Shown: positions 34,831 through 43,244 of the stretch, piece by piece
Layout: every line of letters starts with the position of its first letter
How positions within the stretch are numbered: position 1 is the first letter of the stretch
Assembly (NCBI GenBank): GCA_003326195.1
Contig: LXQE01000085.1
Location: forward strand, 235,042 to 279,674
DNA from: Nostoc punctiforme NIES-2108
GTDB lineage: Bacteria > Cyanobacteriota > Cyanobacteriia > Cyanobacteriales > Nostocaceae
DNA: 44,633 bases
Direction of reading: 5' to 3'
Made by a program: the position numbers and the translations under genes
The notes under the pieces: model-generated
Databases searched by the model: none
Told to the model about the DNA's origin: nothing
The model's input: only the letters and a program-made list of their open reading frames with translations

Positions 34831-36315
34831 TTACTGCCATTGGTCAAAAATTTGCTTAATTCGTGCGATCGCTTCATCACCTGCTTGCTCTGGAGCAATT
34901 TTATCTAGAACAATTTGATTGATCGCCTTACCCCAGACATTATCTTTCAAAACCAAGCTATAAGCTGGGTTTTGGACAAAATCAAATGGGCGAGTTTCTC
35001 TATTGAGAAATATCTTAACGGCAGTCGAAAGATAGGGATCTTTTGAATCTTTCCAAAAAGGATCTTCCCACGCCGATGTTAAGACTGGTAAATGACGACC
35101 TCCAGAAGCCTTAAGATAATTCCCCATCACCTTTGGTTGTATTAAGTATGCAAGAAACTCCTTAGCTAGCTTCTGTTTCTTAGAATCGGCAAATAAAAAC
35201 ACTTGCTTAACCGTAATTAAGTAGCGCATTGGCAAGCCATTAGGTTTATTTGGAAACTCTAAGATACCAAGCTTTTGATAATATGTATCAAGGTTTTGCC
35301 TCACAGCAGCAGGAATTGAAAGCGAGTTGTTAGGAGTCATAACTACGCTTTGATTAAGCAAGCTACGATTATTGTCTGGATTCAACCAATTTACAGCATC
35401 TGGTGGTACATAGCCTTGCTGATAAAAGTTTGTGTACCATTTTAAACTGTTAATAATACCTTGACGCACTTTCGGATCGTCAAGAAGGAGTTTATCCATA
35501 GCATCTAAAATTTGCACATCGTATGCTTCTAAAATCTGCTCAAACAAGTAGTATGTATCAGCAGAACTAATACCGAAGGTAAACCCTAACCCATAAATAT
35601 TCTGTTTTTTATTTGGTATTTCTTTTGTCCGCAAGTCATCCTGTATTTTTTTCCAAAACTCCCAAAAAGCATCCCAATCCTTTGGTACATCACTTTCTTT
35701 ACGACCTATTTGCCTTAGCAAATCTCGCCAGTAGAAAATGTGAATAGTTGCTTGGCTCATTGGCAAAGCATAGTAGCTTTGCTTTTGAGTAACATTGTTA
35801 TAAAAGTGAACAGTTTTTAGGATTTTTTCAGGGTAAAAACTTTTAAGTGGCTCAATTATATCTGATACATCTGCTAGTTTGCCTTCCCAACTTAAACGGG
35901 GAATAAGTTCTCGATCGGCAGTATAACTGGTAACAATATCAGGCAAGTTACCAGCCTGAATTTCTCTTTGAATCTTCCGTGTTAGTTCATCTGTGGAATA
36001 TAAAGAAAGCTTGATTTTGTTGCCAGTTTGTTTTTCCCACTCGCTAACTAGTTGCTTGAGAGCTTCATCCTCTTCCTGAGTAAAACCTTTATCCCACCAA
36101 ATCCTTAAATCAGTAGTTTCACTGGATAACTTATTAAGTGGAGAAGGGGAGGATTGATATGTGTTAGTGCAAGCAACAATTATCAAGCAAAGGATTAATG
36201 CGATGAGTGCGTAGCGACGGTTAGTGAGTCTTGGTACTACGCTAAAAGCTTCCTTAGCTCTCTGCTGACTCTTCAAGACTTGAGTCATCTGACTGGCTTT
36301 TTTTCTGGACACCAC
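34831..36315 (-). CDS. ABC-type solute-binding lipoprotein (family 1), paralogue 1
   Basis: A 494-residue paralogue of 33373-34818. The lipobox is LILCLIIVAC with Cys49. Matching segments are LRIWWDKGFTQEEDEALKQL, DIVTSYTADRELIPRLSWEG and PPDAVNWLNPDNNRSLLNQS. The start is taken as GTG 36315 because SRKKASQM aligns with FKTKASQI of the paralogue; ATG 36288 is the alternative. It is the first gene of a minus-strand cluster (two binding proteins, hybrid kinase, REC-PAS). The ligand is probably a sugar by family, but not certain. Confidence 0.9.
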   Translation of the reverse strand: MVSRKKASQMTQVLKSQQRAKEAFSVVPRLTNRRYALIALILCLIIVACTNTYQSSPSPLNKLSSETTDLRIWWDKGFTQEEDEALKQLVSEWEKQTGNKIKLSLYSTDELTRKIQREIQAGNLPDIVTSYTADRELIPRLSWEGKLADVSDIIEPLKSFYPEKILKTVHFYNNVTQKQSYYALPMSQATIHIFYWRDLLRQIGRKESDVPKDWDAFWEFWKKIQDDLRTKEIPNKKQNIYGLGFTFGISSADTYYLFEQILEAYDVQILDAMDKLLLDDPKVRQGIINSLKWYTNFYQQGYVPPDAVNWLNPDNNRSLLNQSVVMTPNNSLSIPAAVRQNLDTYYQKLGILEFPNKPNGLPMRYLITVKQVFLFADSKKQKLAKEFLAYLIQPKVMGNYLKASGGRHLPVLTSAWEDPFWKDSKDPYLSTAVKIFLNRETRPFDFVQNPAYSLVLKDNVWGKAINQIVLDKIAPEQAGDEAIARIKQIFDQWQ

Positions 36316-36527
36316 ACTTCTAGAGCTTATATTTAAACTGAATATATATACTCAATTTAAGGCTTTTTGTTGATCTCTCAATAATTTACAAGCGATCGCT
36401 CTTAAAAGAGATGGGTAACTGCTTGCTCTTGGATAAGACAGAGCGCGTTAGCAACACATCGCCTCGCCATTTACACCGATTGGAACAATTATTCTACCGC
36501 GTGGTTTAATAATTTCATTGATAAATC

Positions 36528-36561
36528 GAATGCGAGGTGCTTAATATAACACCTCGCATTC
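36528..36561 (-). terminator. Hairpin downstream of the RTX gene
   Basis: A perfect 12-bp stem, GAATGCGAGGTG (36528-36539) with CACCTCGCATTC (36550-36561), around 10 bases. It lies 33 bases after the RTX gene in its direction of transcription. The trailing T-run is poor, so it may be a terminator or a stabilising hairpin. Confidence 0.65.
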
Positions 36562-36593
36562 TGAAGATTTCTATTTGACTGTAGGGTTGAGGA

Positions 36594-39404
36594 TTAAACA
36601 ACTAGCAAGTTATTTTGACTTAGTGACACTCCACCAGATAGTTGTGCAAATTGTACCTGAGCAAATCCACCTGCACTGCCATCTTGGTCAAAATATAGTG
36701 CGCCTGTAGTGTTATTATAGATAAATCGCTGATTGCTCGTTGTCGCAGATGCTCCAAGGGTAAAAGAGCTAGCTGAGAGTAAACCTGATGATAACGCGCC
36801 ACCAAAACCAGCAGCCGATACGCGAATCTTTTCATTAGTCGCGTTGAAGTTATAAATACTATCAATACCTTCACTGAAACTATTGAAAACAAAGGTATCA
36901 ATACCAGCTCCTCCATAAAGGTTATCATTACCTTTGCCACCTTTGAAGGTGTTTTTACCAGAAGCGCCAGAGGCTGTGAGAGTATCATTACCATCGCCTC
37001 CATCCAGTAGATTATCGCCTGATGAATAGTCAACAATCAAGCGATCGTCATTAGCACCACCATTGAGCGTGTTATTGCCAGAGACAGTATAAGCTCCATA
37101 TAAAGAATATAAGGAGGCTGAACCAGCAGCTGTTAGAGTATCATTGCCATCGCCCCCATTCAGTAGGTTATTGCCTGATGAATAGTTAGTAACTAAGTTA
37201 TCGTCACCAGCGCCACCATTGAGGGTGTTCTTACCAGAGATATCATCGAGAGAGAAATTGCCTCGGTAGTCGTCGTAGGAGCCAGAGACGTTAAGAGAAT
37301 CATTATCATCACCACCAGAGAGCAAATTATTGCCATTTGAAGAGTCAGCACTCAAGTAATCCTTACCTGCACCGCCGAGAATCGTGTTATTTCCAAGTCT
37401 CCCAGCGAGGGTATCGTTGCCATTGCTCCCCACAATCAAATCATTGTAGTCTGTACCTGAAATATTTAATTGTTCGATATTCTTGTAGCTCACCTGATTC
37501 GGGCCTGCTGTAATCGAACCAGTGTTAGTAACAGCATTGAATGTCGTTGTGATTCCCTGGCCGATAGAATAGTTATAGAAGGACAACAAATCGTCACCTT
37601 TCCCTCCATCTATGGTATCTTTGCCGCGATCGCCTCCGGTGAGTGTATCATTGCCATTGCCCCCTACAATCAAGTCATTGTAGGCTGTACCTGAGATATT
37701 TAATCGTTCAATATTCTTATAGCTAACCTGATTCGTACCTGATGTAATGGAGCCAGTGTTAGTAACAGCATTGAATGTCGAAGTGATTCCCTCACCCCCG
37801 CTAGAATTACTGTAATAATAGGCTTCCAATAAATCATCACCTTTTCCTGCATCAATAGTATCATTGCCACTACTACTACCGTAGAGCGAAATTGTATCGT
37901 TGCCATTACTTCCCACAATCAAGTCATTGTAGACTGTACCTGAGATATGTAATGCATCGATATTCTTATAGTTAATCAAATCCGTGCCCGCCCTAATCGA
38001 GCCAGTGTTAGTAGCAGCATTGAAAGTTGAAGTGATTCTCCCATTAGGATAGATATAAGAAACGCTCAACAAATCGTCACCTATCCCCCCATCTACTGTT
38101 TGAGTCGCTAACGAAGGTGGAGAAGTATATAGGACGAAAGAGAAGGAATCATTGCCATTCCCTCCATTGAAAATGTTATTACCAAACTTGCCCTGGGCTT
38201 TTTTGTCGTCGTAGTAGCCAGAGGCAAAGAAAGAATCATTGCCATCTCCTCCATTGAGGATGTTATCGCCCGTTGAATAGTTAACACTCAATTCATCGTC
38301 ACCAGCACCACCATCGAGAGTGTTATTACCGGAGGTAAAAGAGGCGGAATAGTCGTATTCGCGAGAGGCACTAAGAGAATCATTGCCATTTCCTCCATTG
38401 AGGATGTTATCGCCTGTTGAATAGTTAGCATTTAATTGATCGTTACCAGCACCACCGTTGAGGGTGTTATTGCCATCTGTCTTAGACGCAGAGAGATTAT
38501 CATTGCCATCTTCTCCATTGAGAATGTTATCGCCTGTTGAAGAGGTAGCACTGAATTGATCGTTACCAACACCACCATTAAGGATGTTATCGCTTGTTGA
38601 ATAATCAACATTCAAGTAATCGTTACCTTCACCGCCAAAAATCGTATCATTGCCATAATTTAAATCATTGCCACTACTGCCTCCGAACAGTAAATCGTTA
38701 CCATTACTCCCAACAATAAAATCAGCGTAGGTTGTACCTCTAATTTCTAATTGTTCGATATTGTTGTAGTTAATCCGATTTGTGCCAGCCCTAATTGAGC
38801 CAGTGTTAGTAGCAGCATCGAAACTCGAAATGATTCCACTGCTAGCATTGGTATAATATACAGACAAATAATCCTCACCAGTTTCTCCATTTACGCTTTG
38901 AGTCGTTAAGGAAGAGGGGGAAGTTTTTGAGGCCGACAAATGGAAGTCATCATTACCAGCGCCTCCATTTAGAGTGTTTTTACCCCGGACTTCATCGGCG
39001 TAAAAGGAATCATTGCCGTCTTTGCCTGAAACCGTATTGTTGCCAGCAGAATAGCTAATATGAAGGTAGTCATCCCCTGTATCTCCACTGAGGATGTTAT
39101 TTCCAGAAGAATAGGAAGCATCAAGGGTATCATTTCCCTCATCACCCCGCAGCAGGTTATTACCAGTACCACCACGGAGGGAGTCACTACCCGTACCACC
39201 ACGAAGAGAGTCGTTATCCGTACCACCAAGCAAAGTATCATTGCCTGCACCACCAATGAGGGTATCATTTCCGGCATCACCGTTTAAAAGGTCGTTGCCA
39301 TTTTTGCCATCGATGATATCATCACCTACTTTAGCGTTAATTGTATCTGCGTCCTGGCTACCCAATAGAGTATCCTTACCGTTGGTTCCAATGATATTAA
39401 CCAT
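36594..39404 (-). CDS. RTX calcium-binding protein (hemolysin-type repeats)
   Basis: A 936-residue acidic protein made almost wholly of nonapeptide RTX repeats (GGAGNDTLLGGTDNDSLRGG and many more), which bind calcium in a parallel beta roll. Three or four longer inserts interrupt the repeats, each with a recurring block like SSFNAATNTGSIRAGTN, INYKNIEQL and YNDLIVGSNGND, so the gene has itself grown by internal duplication. The last about 110 residues (DTFVFNSFSEGIDSIYNFN, then FIYNNTTGALYFDQDGSAGG) form the C-terminal domain common in cyanobacterial RTX proteins and probably carry the type I secretion signal. There is no Sec signal. It is a possible client of the exporter at 18-23 kb. Confidence 0.93.
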   Translation of the reverse strand: MVNIIGTNGKDTLLGSQDADTINAKVGDDIIDGKNGNDLLNGDAGNDTLIGGAGNDTLLGGTDNDSLRGGTGSDSLRGGTGNNLLRGDEGNDTLDASYSSGNNILSGDTGDDYLHISYSAGNNTVSGKDGNDSFYADEVRGKNTLNGGAGNDDFHLSASKTSPSSLTTQSVNGETGEDYLSVYYTNASSGIISSFDAATNTGSIRAGTNRINYNNIEQLEIRGTTYADFIVGSNGNDLLFGGSSGNDLNYGNDTIFGGEGNDYLNVDYSTSDNILNGGVGNDQFSATSSTGDNILNGEDGNDNLSASKTDGNNTLNGGAGNDQLNANYSTGDNILNGGNGNDSLSASREYDYSASFTSGNNTLDGGAGDDELSVNYSTGDNILNGGDGNDSFFASGYYDDKKAQGKFGNNIFNGGNGNDSFSFVLYTSPPSLATQTVDGGIGDDLLSVSYIYPNGRITSTFNAATNTGSIRAGTDLINYKNIDALHISGTVYNDLIVGSNGNDTISLYGSSSGNDTIDAGKGDDLLEAYYYSNSSGGEGITSTFNAVTNTGSITSGTNQVSYKNIERLNISGTAYNDLIVGGNGNDTLTGGDRGKDTIDGGKGDDLLSFYNYSIGQGITTTFNAVTNTGSITAGPNQVSYKNIEQLNISGTDYNDLIVGSNGNDTLAGRLGNNTILGGAGKDYLSADSSNGNNLLSGGDDNDSLNVSGSYDDYRGNFSLDDISGKNTLNGGAGDDNLVTNYSSGNNLLNGGDGNDTLTAAGSASLYSLYGAYTVSGNNTLNGGANDDRLIVDYSSGDNLLDGGDGNDTLTASGASGKNTFKGGKGNDNLYGGAGIDTFVFNSFSEGIDSIYNFNATNEKIRVSAAGFGGALSSGLLSASSFTLGASATTSNQRFIYNNTTGALYFDQDGSAGGFAQVQFAQLSGGVSLSQNNLLVV

Positions 39405-40206
39405 AACTTTTATCTTCCTGAATCTATTTTTGAGTAACTTCAGCTATTAACTTGTTGTTAATGTTATTTAAGGACACACAGAAATAGTCGAGAGTTAACG
39501 CTTTCGACATACTTTTATGTCACCTTTGAGGGCTAGCAATTTTCTCGAAAATTTACCCTATTGATAAGCTTGTAAGTAGGACTTATCTAACTGACTTGAA
39601 AAAGGCGGAGGCAGGAAGGAGGTTCAAAGTTAAAGTCTTTACCTATTCCCTATTTCCTTTTTCATTCGTTATTTGTGTACCCGTTAATAATGCTATTTAC
39701 GACTATCTAAGTCTTAAGCATTGTACATATTTATGAGCGTGTATTTAGGAAAACAGATGGTTTAACGATTTTTTTATCATTCTTGATCCGCAGATCAAAC
39801 CAGCCATCACTGACAAAGTGTCGAAAAATCAAGCTTGAATTCCTAAAACCCACACTTCATATTTCTTATCAAAGCGTAGCCCTACTGTCGTAAATATAGA
39901 GAATAATTCACTTTCGATAGGGAAAGAATTTTTATGCAGTTGTTGTGGGCTATTGCCCGTGGGTGTGTAGCTTAAAAATAGAGAACATCTAAATAACACT
40001 TTGATAACCATATCTGAATATTTACTGAGATGTCCACACTTAAAGACATATCTTTGCATACTCTTCACATTATTTGCCGATCAGTATAATGTCAGTACTT
40101 ATCTTTATGTATTCTTCATGTCTTAATAGCCACTAATAATCAAGATATAGCAGTTAAGCACCAAGTAAGCTGTTGTTTGGTCTGCTCGTGTAACGTGTCG
40201 TCCCCC

Positions 40207-40317
40207 CTATTACCGCAAGGCGGAATTAAAAATTAAAAATTAAAAATTAAAAATGAATACAGCATAACGGTTTCGTTGATTTGGAATGATTGGTTTATTT
40301 CCGCCGTGTTGTACTAG
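40207..40317. repeat. Dispersed MITE-like repeat with internal heptamers (copy 2)
   Basis: The inverted counterpart of 28072-28175. The ends TACCGCAAGGCGGAA and TTCCGCCGTGTTGTA are imperfect inverted repeats. It contains four ATTAAAA heptamers (40225-40252) at the place where the other copy has TTTTGAC heptamers. Confidence 0.8.
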
Positions 40318-40922
40318 TAGACAAGCAAGCTGTAAGAGTTTTTAACTCTGGGGTTATGCTGCGAGGTTCTGACGACGAGTTACAGGAGTTGAAAGCGATC
40401 GCACTGGACATTGACACGTTATCAAGAACTGCTTAGGGATAACTATCTCCCAAACATACTCCTGTAGCCCGTCCTAGCCATCCCACAGAAATTACTGAGG
40501 ACGATGGATCTGAAACTGGACTATATTGGTGGATTTTGAACAAAAATAGATTTTTATTAAAAAAAACAGTCGCCAGGGAATGAAAGCGTATTAAATAATG
40601 GATTTCTTTGACCATACCAATTTAAAAAAGAATGCAATATCAATATATAGATAAGACCCCTCCTCAAGATATCGGGGAGAGTGCGCGTTATGGTTAGCAA
40701 AAATTTTTTAACTTGACATCAGTATAGTACTCATATAGGTGACAGTAGAGGTCAACTAGTACTTATAAATATATAAATTTATTGCCCTTAACTTGATTAA
40801 TTCTTCATACAATCAGTATCATACACAGTTAAAAATGTTTGTCTATCGATTTAACGTAGTAGGGGCGCAAGGGCTTGCTATTGGTGTCAAATTAAGCTGA
40901 AATTTCCTGACTAGATGAGTTT

Positions 40923-41061
40923 TGCGATCGCATCCTTCCTGATGATCTAATCGAATCGATTTCGTCGTTCACGGCTTGGGTGCATTGCGAATCCCCATTG
41001 CCGAAGGTTGTGGTGGCATCTCTGCACGCGAGTTGTTCGAGATTATTATTGGGGTAATGCA
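40923..41061 (+). pseudogene. Possible acyl-CoA dehydrogenase remnant
   Basis: Two neighbouring frames read CDRILPDDLIESIS and then, after a frame change, GLGALRIPIAEGCGGISARE followed by LFEIII. This is similar in order and content to the N-terminal part of acyl-CoA dehydrogenases (helix, then GLxALxxPxxxGG). No start, catalytic base or C-terminal half is present. The call rests on short similarity recognised by eye. Confidence 0.4.
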
Positions 41062-41336
41062 CAAACCCTGATTATTTCAAGGCTCGTGCGATCGCAAACG
41101 ACGAGATCGACGGTACATCACTGCCAACGTGAGGATTCTTCTAGATTAACCACCTTGTATGGTAATTTCTGAGCTTGATAAATAAATGTAAAGAAGAAGT
41201 TGGCATTGCATAAACTTTGCTTTCTAGCTTGATGAATTAACTAAGAAGCTAAAGAGTTGAAGGTGCAAGATTGAAAACATCTTGTTATCTCCTTAATTAG
41301 TTGATTCAACAACATAGTTCTTCTACAGGAGAAAAA

Positions 41337-41702
41337 ATGAGTACATTAGAGCAAAGTCTTAGTCAATTCCGGGCTTTACCAAAACCAGAGTCATCTCGAT
41401 TAATTGACTTTGAAGAAGCAGAAATTCGTCCTGGTATAGTAAGTGATACTTATATTTTAATTGTCAGAGGGACGAAACCATACTTGAATTTGGAAGTGAA
41501 TCTTGTACCTCTTGTATACGTCCAGCAACCTGAATATTGGGGAATTGAGGTCGTTGGCACTTTGCCCGGAATCGGACTACCGGCTACCGCACCTTATACA
41601 GTTTCTCTACCAGTAGACGGTATTCGTGGCAAACAAGGCATTGAAGTTATTGGTGCTAATTGTTCCAAACAACTGCCTTTTCTAGATGTTAAGCATTCCT
41701 AA
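41337..41702 (+). CDS. Hypothetical protein (121 aa) next to CIS genes
   Basis: I do not recognise the family. The 121-residue protein has alternating hydrophobic strands (SDTYILIVRG, NLEVNLVPLVYV, YWGIEVVGTLPG) that suggest a small beta-sandwich, and no signal or TM segment. AGGAG at 41327-41331 sets ATG 41337 as the start; an earlier in-frame start lacks such a site. The 755-base gap that follows contains a decayed DUF4157 gene on the other strand, so membership of the CIS operon is uncertain. Confidence 0.75.
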   Translation: MSTLEQSLSQFRALPKPESSRLIDFEEAEIRPGIVSDTYILIVRGTKPYLNLEVNLVPLVYVQQPEYWGIEVVGTLPGIGLPATAPYTVSLPVDGIRGKQGIEVIGANCSKQLPFLDVKHS

Positions 41703-41999
41703 TTCCCGCTATGAATATATGTAGAACCGCCATGTTAAAACCTGTTAAAAAAGTCTAAAAATCGCCCGAAAATTTATTTCCAGGCTAATAGCTCAAGTTA
41801 GTTTAAACGAAATACGCTTGGGTTAGAAAAATCTTAACCTGTGTAAGTTGGGGAACCACTGCGCCCTTGCGGTTTCCCAACTTGTCCTTTGCGTGTCTCC
41901 CCTTCTCCCAAAGGGAGAAGCAAGTGGCGTTTGAGGAACGAAACCCAACCTTGTATTAAATGCAGTTTTGAGCGCTTTTCCTGATCCCTGCTGTTGCGA

Positions 42000-42362
42000 T
42001 CGCTTCGCCGCCCCCATTCTGCTGCACTACATGAGTCAACAACTCCGACTCCCAGGATTATATTCCCCCTCCCGAAAGAACACATCCTGTCCTGTCGTGA
42101 AAACGCGTGCCTGAATTGACCGATTCAACTGGTCAGATTGACCATTCGTGTGAACCTTCACCCCACTGAAATCAGCGCCAAACGCCTGTTCCATCGGTTC
42201 GTGGATATTGTCTGTCCACCACCCCTTGCTTGTTTAATGGACGCTTCCAGGTCGTAAATGTCTCCAGGCTGGCTAATTGAGAGTTTTGCTTGCCTACGCA
42301 GTGGTATGCGACTTATATCGTGAGTAAGTGGCTTATCGAGTGGTTGTATTTCAAGTCCCTAA
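42000..42362 (-). pseudogene. Decayed DUF4157 (eCIS-associated) gene
   Basis: On the minus strand, three frames carry successive parts of a DUF4157 protein. First ISRIPLRRQAKLSISQPGDI, then (apparently after an internal deletion) LEASIKQARGGGQ; next, after a frameshift, EPMEQAFGADFSGVKVHTNG followed by RVFTTGQDVFFREGEYNPG and a stop; then, in another frame, ELLTHVVQQNGG. The order and motifs (GADFSGVxVH, FTTGxDxFF, HELTHVVQQ-like) are those of the family that marks extracellular contractile injection system loci and is often part of effectors. At least two frameshifts and one deletion show it is dead. The remaining intergenic DNA down to 41703 carries a common Nostoc repeat. Confidence 0.85.
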
Positions 42363-42457
42363 AATCTAAATCCAGGCAAAAACTAAGTTCGACTTTTGGC
42401 TACTTTTGATTCTGATGCAGTACCTTTAGGCTGGATTTAGGGAGAGTTTTTTTATTT

Positions 42458-42697
42458 ATGGATTCAAAACAGCAACAAAGTTTTTTCACCTTCGATGGAG
42501 ATGTTGGCGGGACTGCTGGCTACACTGGGGTTTCAGTGACTTCTGATGCTAGTAAGGCGGCTAAAACGGCAAGTAAATATCTCAACGACTCACTGCTGCT
42601 GAACCAGCTTACAGAACGCGTGTATAAACTTTTGCTAGAAGATTTGCGATCGCAGCGCGAAAGGGTAGGTAGTTATGATTCTCAAAGGTGGTTGTGA
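42458..42697 (+). CDS. Small protein encoded before the CIS tail tube
   Basis: A 79-residue protein with a Gly/Ser/Thr-rich N-terminal half (FTFDGDVGGTAGYTG) and an amphipathic C-terminal helix (LTERVYKLLLEDLRSQRERV). I do not know the family by name, but short proteins of this type often accompany tail-tube genes in phage-tail-like loci. AGGGAGAG lies upstream of the ATG at 42458. The stop TGA shares one base with the ATG of the tube gene, which supports joint translation. Confidence 0.8.
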   Translation: MDSKQQQSFFTFDGDVGGTAGYTGVSVTSDASKAAKTASKYLNDSLLLNQLTERVYKLLLEDLRSQRERVGSYDSQRWL

Positions 42698-43221
42698 TGG
42701 CTACAGGCGCTAATAACGGCAACATTACTCACGAATTAAATTATGTTACTACTAATCGTTTCTATGTAGAAATAGACAGTTCTATTGCTGCATCTTTTGC
42801 GGAATGTACAGGATTAAGTATTCAAATTAAGAAAAATGTGTTTCAGGAAGGTGGTGTTAACGACCAACAAAGAATTTATTTAGGTCATACAGAATTTGCA
42901 GACATCACTCTTAAACGTGGAGTTACCGATCATCCAGGTTTTTGGAACTGGATGAATGCAGTTTTTGATGAACAAAAGAAAACATCTCGACGCAATGTCA
43001 ATATTTTGATTTTCAATCAAGCCGGTGAAACGATGATGAGTTGGACTTTGATTGGTGCTATTCCTATAACCTGGAAAACACCTGCACTCCAAGCAGATGG
43101 AAAGGCAGTTGCCATTGAAGAATTAACTTTAGCTTATGAAGGCTTACAAGTTGCAAGGTCTACAGGAGGAGGCACTTCTGTACAACGCAATCAAAAAAGT
43201 GGATATTTCGTTTCTAGCTAA
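42697..43221 (+). CDS. Phage-tail-like tube protein of a contractile injection system
   Basis: A 174-residue protein of the T4 gp19-like/Afp1-like tube family. Recognisable segments are NRFYVEIDSSIAASFAECTG, QEGGVNDQQRIYLGHTEF, ITLKRGVTDHPGFWNWMNAV, RNVNILIFNQAGETMMSWTL and the C-terminal IEELTLAYEGLQVAR. Such proteins stack as hexamers into the inner tube of contractile injection systems, including the thylakoid-anchored and extracellular types of cyanobacteria. The frame is open a few codons upstream (GTG 42688), but ATG 42697 overlapping the previous stop is the better start. The sheath and baseplate genes are not in the window and presumably follow. Confidence 0.92.
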   Translation: MATGANNGNITHELNYVTTNRFYVEIDSSIAASFAECTGLSIQIKKNVFQEGGVNDQQRIYLGHTEFADITLKRGVTDHPGFWNWMNAVFDEQKKTSRRNVNILIFNQAGETMMSWTLIGAIPITWKTPALQADGKAVAIEELTLAYEGLQVARSTGGGTSVQRNQKSGYFVSS

Positions 43222-43244
43222 TTGGCTATTTTTAAACGATAACT

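Larger units (their letters stand above)
39405..41336. other. 1.9-kb region without intact gene
   Basis: This long stretch holds the RTX promoter, a dispersed repeat (40207-40317), a dehydrogenase-like remnant (about 40923-41061) and otherwise AT-rich DNA. A 79-codon open frame at 39829-40068 (minus) and short ones near 40433-40615 show no recognisable protein features. The density of remnants suggests a decayed region. Confidence 0.5.

Noticed and set aside
39829..40068. 79-codon minus-strand frame in the gene-poor region
   Set aside because: Atypical composition, no ribosome site, no recognisable domain and no neighbour context; not enough to call a gene.
40357..40437. Short frame reading ELQELKAIALDIDTLSRTA
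   Set aside because: Only about 26 codons, no domain and no start signal; it may be a remnant but nothing identifies it.
41823..42085. Minus-strand frames with segments like KTAFNTRLGFV
   Set aside because: The 3' part is a common Nostoc intergenic repeat read as protein, and the 5' part is the out-of-frame end of the DUF4157 remnant.
42458..43221. Prophage tail genes
   Set aside because: No capsid, terminase, integrase or lysis genes are seen, and the neighbouring DUF4157 remnant points to a contractile injection locus; the rest of the cluster lies outside the window, so a phage origin is not strictly excluded.
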